DNA from: Platanthera guangdongensis
Taxonomy: Eukaryota; Streptophyta; Magnoliopsida; Asparagales; Orchidaceae
NCBI GenBank assembly: GCA_039583875.1
Contig: CM077162.1
Coordinates: forward strand, 163,267,826 to 163,331,825
DNA length: 64,000 nt
Direction: 5' to 3'
Shown here: one piece after another, positions 22,230-33,806 of the stretch
How the letters are laid out: every line of letters begins with the position of its first letter
How positions within the stretch are numbered: the first letter of the stretch is position 1
Notes under the pieces: generated by a model
Told to the model about the DNA's origin: nothing
Seen by the model: only the letters and a program-made list of their open reading frames with translations
The model's database searches: none
Position numbers and translations under genes: made by a program

Positions 22230-23800
22230 TTTTCAAACTTATGTTTTATATATGAAACTAAACCTAAGAACATTTCTAAAGCACTAAATGATGAGTCTTG
22301 GTTTTTGGACATAAACGAGGAACTTAATCAATTATAAAGAAATAGAGAATGGATATTAATGGAGCGCCCTAGTGACCGCCCAGTTATATGTGTTAAGTGG
22401 ATCTTCAAGAAAAACCTGATGGTGAATCTAGGATAACAAGAAATAAATCTTGGTTGGTTGCTCATTCATACTCTTAGATCGAAGGGGTAGATTTTGAGGA
22501 GTCTTTTGCACCCGTATATCGTCTTAAGTCCATTAGGATGTTCTTAGCATTTGCTAGCTTTATGAGGATAAAATTGTATCAAATTGACGTCAAGAGTGTG
22601 TTTTAAAATGGTAATATTAAAGAAGAAGTGTATGTAGAGCAACCACCAAGATTTAAAAATAGTACTCACCAAAACCATGTCCACAAACGCATAAAATTCC
22701 TATATGTATTAAAGCAGGCTCCCCGTGCCTGGTATGACAGGCTAATAGTATTTCTTGTCATGCATGGATTTAGGATGGGAAGTGCGGATACTACTTTGTT
22801 TGTAAAAAATACTGATTTAAATTTAATGATCATGTAAATTTATGTTGATGATAAAATCTTTGGTGCCACTAACGAAAAATTATGTGAAGAAATCATAATA
22901 GTGATGCAAAGTGAATTTGAAATGAGTTTAGTAAGAGAATTGACATACTTTTTAGGTTTTCAAATTTCTCAACGAGACGTTGGTATTTTTATTTGAGAAT
23001 TAAAATACATAAAAGATATGATTAAGAAATTCAATTTTGAGAATTTGAAACAAGAAAAAGTTCTTATGAGCGCATCACTAAAATTAGGGAAGGATGAAAG
23101 TGGAATTTTGGTTGACCAAACATTATTTAGAGGAATGATCTGATCATTATTATATCTGAGTGCATCTAGACCCGACATCATGTTTGTTGTGTGCCTTTGT
23201 GCTCGTTATCAAGATAATTCTAAAGAATCTCATCTAAAAGCTGTTAAACATATCTTTAGGTACCTCATAGGGTCTCAAAATCTTGGTATTTGGTATCCAC
23301 ACACCACCAACTTCACACTTCATGGGTATTCAGATTCTGATTATGCCAGGTGTTCACTTGATTGCAAAAGAACAAGTGGCAAGTGTCACTTCTTAGGGCC
23401 TGCAATAGCTTCATGGTCGAGTAGGAAACAGCATTTTGTTGCCCTCTCCACGACCGAGGCCGTATATATTGCCCTAGGAAATTGTTGCGCACAAGAACTT
23501 TGGATGTCACTGGCGTTATAGGACTTTGTTCTCTCCTTCAAAACGTTGAACTTACGTCCGACAACAAGAGTGTCATAGACTTAACGAACAATCTGGTGCA
23601 TCACTCTCGGTCTAAGCACATAGACATTCGTCGTCACTTTATTTGTGATCACATTAAGAAGGAAAATGAAAAAGTGAGCTTCATTGGCACGGTGATTAGC
23701 TTGCGGACATCTCTACAAAACCCCTCCCTGATGCTTGTTTTTCACTACTTCGATTAGAATTGGGTGTTTTGGATCTTACTGCGTGATCTCTTAACCTTGG
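22230..23800 (+). pseudogene. pol: B reverse transcriptase and RNase H remnants
   Basis: RT blocks are recognisable: WLVAHSY, EGVDFEESFAPV, YVEQPP, LKQAPRAWYDRL (22710-22740) and YVDDKIFGAT (22842-22870), so the YVDD core survives. Then LLYLSASRPDIMF, KHIFRYLIGSQNLGIWYP and RNase H YSDSDYA with STTEAVYIA. A frameshift near 23520 precedes KHIDIRRHFICDHI and the final ADISTKPLP motif. Many stops show long decay. Confidence 0.82.
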
Positions 23801-25365
23801 ATACTACTGAGTGTTTCTCTTCACTTTTTTTGATACGATAAATTGATATTACATTGCACATTTGCATCAAATCATTGTTATAAGCAAAAAATGGTTAAAT
23901 CTCGGACATTTTTCGTGAACTCGCATCTCTGTTACTTACCGCCGAGCGGTAGCACTAGCATTGGTGGTAAGTTAGTTTCTGGTATGCTTATCCAGTGTTT
24001 TTTCTTATGTTATTTATTATCCTGCATTTTTGTCGAGTGTGCATTTATTTAAGTTTGTTATATAAATAAAAATTCAATAAAAGATTGAAAAATTACAAAA
24101 ACATGTTTTTTGATTTGTTTTTCAGTTTGTTTTCTTTGATCTTTAATTATTTTAAAAATAATAATAATAACAAAAAATTATAAAAGCCCAAAAATAACAA
24201 AAAATATAGTTTGTTTTGTTTGGTTATTTTTCAAAAACAAAATTTCTTTTAACTAAAATGGCACCATCATTGTTATTAGGGCATGCATGACTCGAACTGA
24301 AAGCACAAAGATTACATACAATGTTTTATTTAAGATTGTTAATCTATGTTCACATTGTATGCTTTGTCATGTTGTGTCTAATATATTGGTACTTAGCCAC
24401 TGAGTGCTATTTGATATCAAAGAGTGTATTCGATATGCCTTTAGGTATGTATGAGGATTTAGGTAGTATAATGACTTTTCACGATTCACACATCACTAGA
24501 AATTGCACTCTAGTAGAAATTTTAAAACTTTCATGTTATAGCTCGTGATATTGTGTCTAACACGCTAGGAATGACTTGAAAAATCAATGTCATGATATTC
24601 ATGTTTCATATATTGAGTTTAGAACATTGGGCCAAAATTACAATAATGAGGTCTTTGTATATAACTTAGAGTGTATCTATCTATCTGGGTAGATTTAGAT
24701 TGATTCAAAGACCTTGAACTACACAAAATATCTATAAAATTTATAGTGAAACAAAAAATGTATACACTTTTTCTATGTTATCAAATTATGTGTCAAGGTT
24801 ACCCCCCCCCCCCAAGCACTACTCATTTCTCTTGATAAGTCTTCATTAGCATTGTAAGGATGAGCACCTTGGTCTATGGATTCGTTTTGATCTTGTACAA
24901 AGACAGTAAATTGAGTTAGGGCCCCCTTGTTCTACTCTTGGCATACTGTAGATAGAATTGTGACACAATTTTTCACTTCATCACACTTGTGTTAGCATAT
25001 TGACTTATTGAGATAACATATGTAATAATGTTTATTTCAACCTGATGTTTTTTTAGTTTGATACTATACGTACATCTATCATTATTCTATCTAACTCTTT
25101 TATGCATAATAATGGACTTAAACTACACTGACTATCTATCGCACATGTGTACTAGTATAAGATTACTATTCATGATGCTTCCAATGTTACACTACATTAA
25201 CTTTATAAATCACATGACATCGTACGCCACATCTTGTGTATTTAGTTTCATATGATGTGTCCAAATATTTCTTATGCTCTGTCATTCTTTACATCAAATG
25301 TTTTTCTTATGGTGGCTAGGTCAGTCGAAATATTTTTTTTTTCTTTCTCTCATGAGTGTGCGTTT
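23800..25365 (+). other. B 3' untranslated region, left of C
   Basis: AT-rich sequence with no supported gene. Near 23936-23975, shortly after the end of pol, lies TACCGCCGAGCGGTAGC, a palindrome of the LTR type of B. A C-run at 24802-24813 is unexplained. The last five bases, CGTTT, are the left target copy of element C. Confidence 0.5.
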
Positions 25366-28300
25366 TGTAATACCCTAATTTTCAGACCTGGAGTCACTAG
25401 AAGCTAACGCTCGGCAGCAGAGAGACCGCTGGCGGTAGGTCGTTGAGCTCAGCATTGGCTCCAGTGCGCACGATCATGGGATCCAGTGCACAAGATCACT
25501 GGTCATGCGATATTGATCATGCGCTCAATTCTCCATTTTTCTGAGTTCTGCCTGGGTCAAACGGACGACTATTAGACTTAGTGTGCACGACCACTGGTCG
25601 TGCGCCACTGCTCGTGCGCGTTTATTCTAGCTGTTCTAGAGTTCTGCCAGTGTGGATCGCACGATCATGGGATTCAGTGCGCACGACCACTAGTCGTGCA
25701 CCACTGATCGTGCGGACGAGTGTAGGTCCATCTGTTTATTTCATGGTCGTCTGATCCATCCTTAAACCCGATCCAAGGGCCCAGGATCTTCCGCCCAAAT
25801 GATTATTGTAACACCCTCATCCGTCACATGGCATATAACAGAAGGTCCAGCTGGAACCCGACTCCATATACCACAGACAGTCGGAAAGGTTACCAAATGA
25901 ATATTCAAACCATCCAATTAAGACTACTCATCCTACACAGAGCATTCTAGCGGAAGCTTTCAAAGTTGAAAGAACCCAAATCTTAAATCCAATACAAATG
26001 AATGTCCACGACTACAACCACAGGAATGAAACCCAAATACACTGAAAAAGTACATGGCCTTATGGCCTTACAAATGTTCACGTAATAAAACATGTCTTAC
26101 ATACATCGGCTCGCAGGCCGGCCACACATGATAAAAGTAAAAAACAACAATTCTACGGCCTTATAGGGCCACCATAGCAACATGGGCTCCAGCCCGCTAT
26201 TTGGTACTCTGCTCCGCAGCACCTGCAAGCACATTCCACCGCACGGTGGCAAACAAAGCAACAGTCAGCCAAAAGCCGACCAAATTATAACGACCCCGCC
26301 CCTTACTCGGGACGGCGGTGCTCTTTCCCTGCATAACATTAACCCAGCTAAACAATAAAGTGCAACTATATATTTCGCCACAGGTGTAGGCTCACTCGGC
26401 CAAACACCCCGTGCACTCAGGGAACATTAACGGTGAATCCTGACATATCAGTTTCTTCACCACCATCCCAAATATGGCAACCAAGTGAGCATTTTAGCCT
26501 TTCTGACCCTGTCTAGTCTAAGGCTCCCGACTATGCCAACGGCCAGTGCCCTTTTCGGATTTCTTGCACCGTTCCACATAGCCTAGGTCCAATTCCACTT
26601 GCTCGTTGCTCATGCCGCATATACAATTTAAGTCCTATGCGCGGGCCAAGCTTCTCTCGGATCCCAAAATTTTCCAAACAATCTCATATCCTAGTTATGA
26701 TCAAGGCCGGTTCCCAGACCGCCAAGTTAGCAGAACACGTTTCCGCTAAATTTTCCGGGTGCGCCTTGAAGCTAACCTCCAAGGATATCTGCTGCAATCT
26801 ACCGCGTAGAAACCCGAAAAACTCAAAACACGGAGTCTTCTCCGGCAAATCATATCCAATGCAACATCACCGATCCAGACGATACACATCTAGGTAGGCT
26901 TCACACACAATGCCTATGCCCGTACTTACGATTCCGGACTCTATATGCAACACAAGGGGGACTATTCATGTCAACCCCAAGGAACACCACGCACTCACCA
27001 CACACTCGTGGGAGCGGGATTCCCTATGCAGAAAGAAAGAGCTTCACATGCCCAAGTTGAGAATCGTTACCCTTGTAGTCCATTTTGGCGTTATGGAAAA
27101 ACTACGCGGACAGAACTCTTCGTAACGACCTTTCCTCCACGGATCCGCTCTCAGATTTTGAAACGGTGCTCCGATGCTCCACCGGTGGCCGGAAACCTCC
27201 TTATTCCTCTTCTCTCTAACACTTTAGAAAGAGAAAGCCTTGGAGAGAAATGAGGGATTAACTCCCCTATTCCCGGCCTTAACAGAGCAGGAAATCATCT
27301 GGGTTGTTGGATCTTAATTAAAGAAAATGAACGGCTTAGATCTGCACAAAATTTCTCAGACCTGGGCCAAACACGGCTTGGCACACGGCCGTGTCCCAGG
27401 CCGTGTGCCTCGATCCAGGCACGATCGTCGAACATAGAAAAGACACACGGGCTCAGACACGCCCGTTGCCAACCTCACACGCCCGTGTCGGGTCTCTCGA
27501 CACGCCCGTGTCCGGGGGCGTGTCACGCATAACCGCCACGGTAACGGACACGACCCAACGGGACAAGGGTACTGACACGGGTAGGCACACGCCCGTGTCA
27601 TCTAGCCATGTTCCTGTCTGTGTCCTTCTCGGGATGAAAACACCAAAAACACCAGCCAGACACGGCCTTGGACACGCCCGTGTCCTAGGCCGTGTACCCC
27701 TATACAGGCACCAAAAATCCTTTTTTCGTGACCGACTCAAATACAATTTTCGGGGCGTTACAATTATATTAGGGCTGAGAGCCGCTTCCCATTCATTTTC
27801 TTCTCATTTGGAGAGTTGACTTAGGGTTAGGTGAGAGTGAGGAGGAGGAAGGAGAAGGTCTTCCACCGCCATTGACGAAGCTTCGGAGCTCCGATCGTCA
27901 TTCTGAGACTGGATCCATGGAGAGGGCATGGAGGCACTAGTGTCAATCCATTCAAAGCAAGGATTCCTTGGCTAGGAGTAGAGGTCGTAAGGTAATGACA
28001 TTTCTTCTCTCGGTTTCTAGAATGTGTGCATAACATCTCTTTTCTTTCTTGCTTTTCAAGCTCTTGGGCACCAAATCTCTCAAATGAGAGGGGTTTGTAT
28101 CGCCATGGTTCAAGAGGAACCACCGGGTCGATTGTGTACGTCCCTGGCATGATATTGTATTAGAGATCCGCTGCGTTAGCGGATTAGGAATTGTGGGTGA
28201 AGTCGTAGTCACGACCGTTAGTCCGACTCGGTGATGTTGCATAGAGGCCTTAAGAATTTTGTAGAAATCTGTTGCGGTAAGATGTCGTTTGTGATGTATG

Positions 28301-29512
28301 TGTTTTCCCCCTTTTTGAGTAAGTATGTGTAGCCGGAACCGGACAAGGTTAGCTCCGCGTTGGCGGTAGATGGTTTTCTTGGTGCGCGGGAACGTTGCAG
28401 TACGAATGATGTATTAGGGTGGGGAAAGGCTATGAATTGTGATGTGTTAAGGTGCGGCTTTGTCTCCATGGTCGGCTGGCTATCCCGTGTAGTACAAGTT
28501 ATGTGGGGAGAGTGTCCTGGTGATACTAGTCCCCTTCTATGAGACTGAAGAGGACGCCAAGCATAGGACAAGCCCGGGCGATGAAGCCCACGAGCGGGTG
28601 GGGTCCGGTGAGGGTTCTTAGAATCGGTTTGTGTGTGAGATGAAATCCTGATGTGCAAAGTCAGAGTTTGCACACAAGCCTGAGTCTAAGACCCACGAGC
28701 AGGTGGGGCCTTAGCAAGATTTCCATGTGGCGGCATGTATGTCGTTAGGGGAATTGCAGTACCCTTTTGTTTGTGGCTTGACACCGATGGGGGAAATTTG
28801 AAGTACCCAGTTGATATGTTATGATGATGTGCTAGATGCATACGAGATAGGGTGCCTTGGGTGAATCCCGGGTTTGCATACATGCTACATAGGAGGCCCC
28901 TTTAATTATATGATCAACATAGAAAACATGTTTGTTGTTTGAGACATCCAAACCTATTTTAAAGCTTTACATGTTTATATATATATGGCATACAAAGTGC
29001 TGAATTGCAGGTTGTAGGTGTACCCCGGGATCCATTAGGGGCGGCCGGGAGGAGTTGTGTTGGTTACACAGTAGAGGTCAGCCTTTGCTAACCCACGTTA
29101 CCCCAAATTTTTACAGGGCAAGGATCGCGAGCAGGAGGAAGTGCGCCAGCCGAAAGGGCCTAAGCCTCATGAAGTGATTATCATACTTACTAGCTATTTT
29201 CTTCTTGACTGTGATGCTCCATAATTTTGGTATTTTCGGCTTGCATGCTGAGGTAGCCTAGAAGTGCTTTTGCATGTTGATGTTTGACCTTGTGGTCATG
29301 GACTTATTTTGTGTGAGGCCTTAAGGCCATTTTGATACTCCTGTTTGGTAGTGGATAACTTCTTGTTTTTGTTGGTATGTTTCCGTTGTTGCTTTACTTT
29401 GAGTTTTGAGTTGGGTAGTTAATATCATTTTTAATGCTAAACTTGTGGCATCTGTATGTTGTGGGGCCCCAGCCGACCCATATTATATGGTCATTACTGG
29501 GGAGGTGTTACA
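25366..29512 (+). repeat. C 5' LTR, split by D
   Basis: Homologous to 33807-36020 over its whole length once 25807-27767 is removed, leaving about 2.19 kb. The first 400 bases hold repeated palindromic words such as GCACGACCACTGGTCGTGC-like sequences and CACTGATCGTGCG. It ends GGTGTTACA at 29512, four bases before the primer site. Open frames on the opposite strand in both LTRs are shadows. Confidence 0.9.
25807..27762 (-). mobile_element. D: solo LTR of a Tekay-like gypsy element, TSD ATTAT
   Basis: A 1956-base unit with ends TGTAACACCC...GGGGCGTTACA and exact 5-base copies ATTAT at 25802-25806 and 27763-27767. On the minus strand it starts TGTAACGCCCCGAAAATTG, a usual start for Tekay/Del LTRs. 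Near that end (27360-27700) are many CACACGGCCGTGTC and ACACGCCCGTGTC words. There is no internal domain, so it is a solo LTR made by recombination between two LTRs. Confidence 0.88.
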
Positions 29513-29515
29513 ATT

Positions 29516-29528
29516 TGGTATCAGAGCC
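29516..29528 (+). other. Primer binding site of C
   Basis: TGGTATCAGAGCC, complementary to the 3' end of initiator methionine tRNA, follows the LTR by three bases. Confidence 0.9.
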
Positions 29529-29719
29529 AGGTTAGTGTCCAAGGTATGTCTTTGTGGACGAATGTCCTAAATGAAGTGTTTTAAGAAGTTATCCACATAG
29601 GAGTATCGTGGAATCATGGGTGTCCTGGTGTCTAGTTGTGTGACCAGAAGCAAGCCTAGTTTTCAAGTTTCATGTTGGAGGGTGATGCTAGCTGTGGTAG
29701 GTGAGTCATAGCGGTTGCC

Positions 29720-30281
29720 GGTTTCCTGGACGCATCCTGTCCATGGAAGAGTTTGGGAATGCTTTCTTGAAAAGTACATTCCTGTGTCGACGAGGTTAGC
29801 ACTTTAGAGGCAAATCCTGCACTTGGTGCAGCATGTCAAGACAGTAGACGAGTATGATCACGAGTTTACTCGGTTGGGTCGTTATGCTGAAATGACCATG
29901 ACTGACGATGTGGAGAGGGACAACCTCTTCTTCCACGGATTGAGGGATAATCTGAGACAACTCCTCATCGCCATGAAGAATGCTGGTTTCAACGAGCTGG
30001 TTGAGGCGGCCAGAACATTGGAGAGTGATTTGGAGCAAACCCAATGTCACAAGGGTTTCGCAACAAAGCTGGGAGAAGGAAAGCCTTCTCAATCTCAAGG
30101 AAGAAATGAAAGGAGTAAGTGGAAGAAGAAGTCCCATCCCTATAAGAATTCGGAGAAAGGAATAATGGCGGTGTCTAGCACTTCTCGTTTCCAACCCATG
30201 CAGCCAAGGGCGTATAACCTTGGGCAGCAGGAAGCGATCCTCCAACCCGATGTGGTGACATGTTTTGTGTTAGTTTCTTAG
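29720..30281 (+). pseudogene. gag: C gag, N-terminus and zinc knuckle missing
   Basis: The capsid fragment reads VWECFLEKYIP, then (after a frameshift near 29810) VDEYDHEFTRLGRYAEMTMTDD and FFHGLRDNLRQLL, typical of chromovirus gag. It continues into a basic tail (GRNERSKWKKKSHPY). The C-terminus ends VTCFVLVS-stop where the CCHC knuckle should begin, so that part seems deleted. The first part of gag, between primer site and 29720, is also absent. Confidence 0.78.
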
Positions 30282-30293
30282 TACCCCTCTAAG

Positions 30294-30650
30294 GTACTGT
30301 TTGATCGGGAGCATCACACTCCATCCTTGCGGAAAGATTTATCCGGAGGATTGGAGTTGAGCAATTCTTGGCAGATGCAGAGATGAAGATGCGCATGCCC
30401 AATGGATCGTCCATGACTACCCGGGCGACGGGGCGCAGTTGTTGGAGTCTGGACGGAGTTGACTTCACGGTGACAGCAGCGGTTTTACCGTTGGTGGAGT
30501 TCAATGTCATTTCAGGAATGTACTGGCCTGCAGAGAAACATGCCAGTATTGACTGCATGTTTAAGGTATTGACCCTGAGGGATGAAGTGCGACCAGAAGT
30601 TAAGTTTGAGGGCCTCAGTGGAGCGGCCTTTTCCCTGATTTCGGCTATGT
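30294..30650 (+). pseudogene. pol: C protease remnant
   Basis: KVLFD (30291-30305) is followed one frame away by GASHSILAERFIRRIGVEQFLADAEM (from about 30309), the D-x-G-A-S-H-S protease motif of chromoviruses split by a 1-base indel. The later part reads VEFNVISGMYWPAEKHASIDC, matching the conserved FDVILGMDWL region with changes. Confidence 0.72.
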
Positions 30651-30719
30651 AGTTGGTGCGGGCAGTTAACCAGGGGATATTAGCTCTTGTAGCATTGTTG
30701 GAGGTTCTCCTTTCCAAGT

Positions 30720-32150
30720 TATCACTTGGGGAAGTGCCAGTAGTGGCGGAGTACGAGGATGTGTTTCCTGTGGAGCTTTCTGGAGCACCTCCTCGACGGG
30801 AGATTGATTTCTCGTTCAAATTAGTGCAAGAAGCTAGGCCGATTCATGTTCCCCATTTAAGATGGCACCAAAGAAGTTGGTCGAACTCAAAGTACAGTTA
30901 CAGGAACTATTGGAGCAAGGGTATTTTAGACCCAGTCCTTTACTGTGGAGCGCGCCAGTGCTATTCGTGAAAAAGAAGGGTGGTAGTATGCGGTTGAGCA
31001 TAGACTACCGAGAGTTAAATAAATTGACTATCAAGAATAAGTATCTGATTCCTCGGATAGACGACATGTTCGACCAGTTGGTGGGGTCGGCAGTGTATTC
31101 CAAGTTGGATCTAAAGTCAGGGTAATATCAGTTGCGAATTCGAGACGAGGACATACCCAAGACAGCTTTTGGTACGAGGTATGGTCACTTTGAGTTCTCA
31201 GTGATGCTATTCGGGTTGATGAACGCGCCATCCATATTCATGGACTTGATGAATCGAGTATTTCAGGAGTACTTGGACTCTTTTGTAGTGGTCTTATTTG
31301 ACGCTATCTTGGTGTACTCCAAGTCGGAGGCCGAGCATGAAACTCACTTGAGAGTGGTCTTGCAAGTATTGGGAGAGAATCAGCTTTATGCAAAGTTCTT
31401 GAAGTGCGAGTTCTGGTTGGAGAAGGTGGCTTTTCTAGGCCATGTGATTAGTGGTAATGGGGTGGCGGTGGATCCAGCGAAAGTTGTAGCCATCAGAGAT
31501 TGGCCAGTTTTGAGAACCGTGGCGGAAGTCTGAAGTTTTCTTGGACTAGTCGGGTACTATAGAAGGTTTGTGGAAAACTTTTTGCAGATAGCTCTACCCC
31601 TCACCTCTCTAACTCGTAAGACCAGAAGTTTATTTGGACTCCGGAGTGCAGTCAGGCGCTTGACACTCTAAAGGGGAGGCTAATGGCAGCTCCAATCCTA
31701 AGCCTTCCTAAAGGGATTGAAGGATTTCAGATTTTTTTTAGTGACGCATCTGGATGCAGTTTGGGTTGCGTGTTGGTGCAACACGGCAGCGTGATAGCTT
31801 TTGGATCTAGGTAGCTAAAGTCTCACGAGAGGAATTACTCTGTTCATTATTTGGAGTTGGCGGCGGTAATTTTTGCTTTGAAATTATGGTGGCACTATGT
31901 GTATGGTGTGAAAGTGGAGATCTTCACGAATCACAAGAGCCTGAAGTATCTTCTAGATCAGAAGGACTTGAATGTGCAGCAGTGTAGATGAGTCGAGTTC
32001 CTTGGAGACTATGAAGTGGCGGTTCAGTATACGCCAGGCAAAACCAACGTAGTGGCAGATGCCGTGAATAGGAAATATTCTGATCAAGGGAGTTGGATCG
32101 AAGCTCATGATGAGCGGTTGATGCGGGACTGGGAATCCCTTGGCATGGAG
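30720..32150 (+). pseudogene. pol: C reverse transcriptase and RNase H
   Basis: RT begins near EYEDVFPVELSGAPPRREIDF. After a frameshift near 30860 it gives [42 protein letters not shown] and YSKLDLKSG. The stretch at 31132-31533 has [21 protein letters not shown] and [15 protein letters not shown], where the catalytic pair F-I-D-D is changed to F-D-A. The thumb region reads [17 protein letters not shown]. RNase H (31700-32070) shows FFSDASGCSLG, HYLELAAVIFALKLWWHY and TNHKSLKYL, the last with D to N. Stops at about 31123, 31531 and 31812 interrupt it. Confidence 0.88.
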
Positions 32151-32279
32151 TGTGTAGCAAGAGGCGAGTCTAGCATGGCTCGGTTGAATTGGATTGAAAT
32201 GTAGAATTACTTGTCCGATCGTATTTGGGAAGCGACCTGTTTACATGTGGAGTTCCTACCATACGTGGTGGAAACTCAA

Positions 32280-33070
32280 AAGGGAGAGAGTAGCGCCTGA
32301 GAGTTGATCGATGGGATTCTGAGGAAGGACAGAAGGATTTATGTACCACAGTTCGGCAGGCTCCGTGAGGAGTTGATGTTTGAGGCTCACTTCACAAAGT
32401 ACTCCATTCACCCGGGCAGTACAAAGATGTACTTGGATATGAAGAAATCCTTTTGGTGGCCTGGTTTGATGTGTGATGTAGCTTTGTACGTGAGTCGGTG
32501 CCAAACTTGTGCCTTAGTGAAGGCCGAGTGTCAGAAGCCGGGCGGGTTCCTGAAGCCTCTTCCTATTCCCGAGTGGAAATTGATGACATTTCCATGGATT
32601 TGGTACATGGGTTACCTAGGTCACAGCAGGGTAACGACTCGATTTGGGTGATCGTGGATCGTTTGACTAAAGTGGCTCACTTCATCCCAAATCGGAAAGA
32701 GCACAGTGTGGAGAAGCTGGTAGAGTTTCATGTTCGCAACATCGTGCGACTACATGAAATTCCTAAGATTATAGTTAGTGATCGTGATGGACGGTTCACG
32801 TCCAAGTACTGGAGGTTGGTTCAGAAGAGTCTGAGCACGAAGATGAAGTTCAGTATGGATTTCCACCCTCAAACTGATGGGCAAACCAAAAGAATGAACC
32901 GTACTATGGAGGATATGTTGAGGATGTGTTCTTTTAACTTTGGTAAGAAGTGGGAAGATCACCTCTTCTTAGTAGAGTTCGCTTATAACAACAGTTACCA
33001 AGCAAGTATAAAGATGGCACCGTACGAAGCTTTGTATGGGAGGCGGTGTCGAACACCGATGTCTTAGATA
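32280..33070 (+). pseudogene. pol: C integrase
   Basis: The zinc finger H-x-H-C-C is seen as AHFTKYSIHPGSTKMY and CQTCALVKAEC (32385-32530). A frameshift near 32590 leads to the core: SIWVIVDRLTKVAHFIP, IVSDRDGRFTSKYWRL and DFHPQTDGQTKRMNRTMEDMLR. The catalytic glutamate of the usual GQTER motif is lysine here, so the enzyme would be dead. The end reads EFAYNNSYQASIKMAPYEALYGRRCRTP, as in many plant gypsy integrases. Confidence 0.88.
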
Positions 33071-33159
33071 GAGGAGGGAGACACCAAACGTTTGGGAAGA
33101 AGTGGTAGTTGATGCACACGAGTTGGTGCGAACCATTCAATAGCGCATGAAGGTTGCTT

Positions 33160-33632
33160 AAGATCGGAAAGCAAAATATTTTAATGCTCGCCACAGGAAA
33201 GTGGAGTTCATGGTAGGCGACTGGGTCTATCTAAAGATCAAGCTGTTCAGCGGCATTTCGTGGATTCGCCGACTCAAGAAGTTGAGTCCGAGGTTTTTGG
33301 GACCTTTTGAGGTTATAGAACGGGTGGGAGAAGCAGCGTACCGGTTAGCATTGTCCACAGAGCTGAGTGGATTACACAATGTTTTCCATGTCTCCGACTT
33401 GAGGAAAGCCTTAGTGGAGGTTTGTGTGGTGATCGAATCGGCATTGGTGCTGATAGAAGATGACTTGGGGATGCGAGTTCGTCTAGTTAGTATAGAGAAT
33501 ACAGAATTTCGGCAGTTGCGGAACAAATAAGTTAAGCTCGTTAAGGTGCGTTGGGACAACTACGGGCATGACGAGTTCTCTTGGGAGCATAAGCAAGCAA
33601 TGCGCGAGAACTATCCTGAGTTATTTGTGTAA
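33160..33632 (+). pseudogene. pol: C integrase C-terminus and chromodomain
   Basis: FMVGDWVYLKI (33210-33240) and KLSPRFLGPFEVIERVGEAAYRLALS form the GPF/Y module, followed by LHNVFHVSDLRK. After a stop at 33528 the frame reads VKVRWDNYGHDEFSWEHKQAMRENYPELF to the stop at 33630, a chromodomain of the Tekay type, which in active relatives directs integration to heterochromatin. Confidence 0.82.
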
Positions 33633-33792
33633 TGCTGGGTTGAAACAGTAATCGGTGTGTAGCAACAGTATTTTGAGACGTTGCAATATTGTTTTGGTTG
33701 ATTGCCTGATTAGAAATGGTTGTTTTATTTGCTGCAATCATTTTCTTATTGTCTTCTTATATGAAGATTAATTTCGGGGATGAAATTCTTGT

Positions 33793-33806
33793 AAGGGGGG
33801 AGGAGT
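33793..33806 (+). other. Polypurine tract of C
   Basis: AAGGGGGGAGGAGT immediately precedes the 3' LTR, the start site for plus-strand synthesis. Confidence 0.82.

Noticed and set aside
27391..27819. 142-codon plus-strand frame in D
   Set aside because: It lies wholly in the solo LTR and follows ACACGCCCGTGTC repeats; not coding.
27827..28673. Minus-strand frames of 107-151 codons repeated at 34354-35006
   Set aside because: Both lie in the two LTR copies of element C, so their repetition is due to LTR duplication; stops and composition do not suggest a protein.
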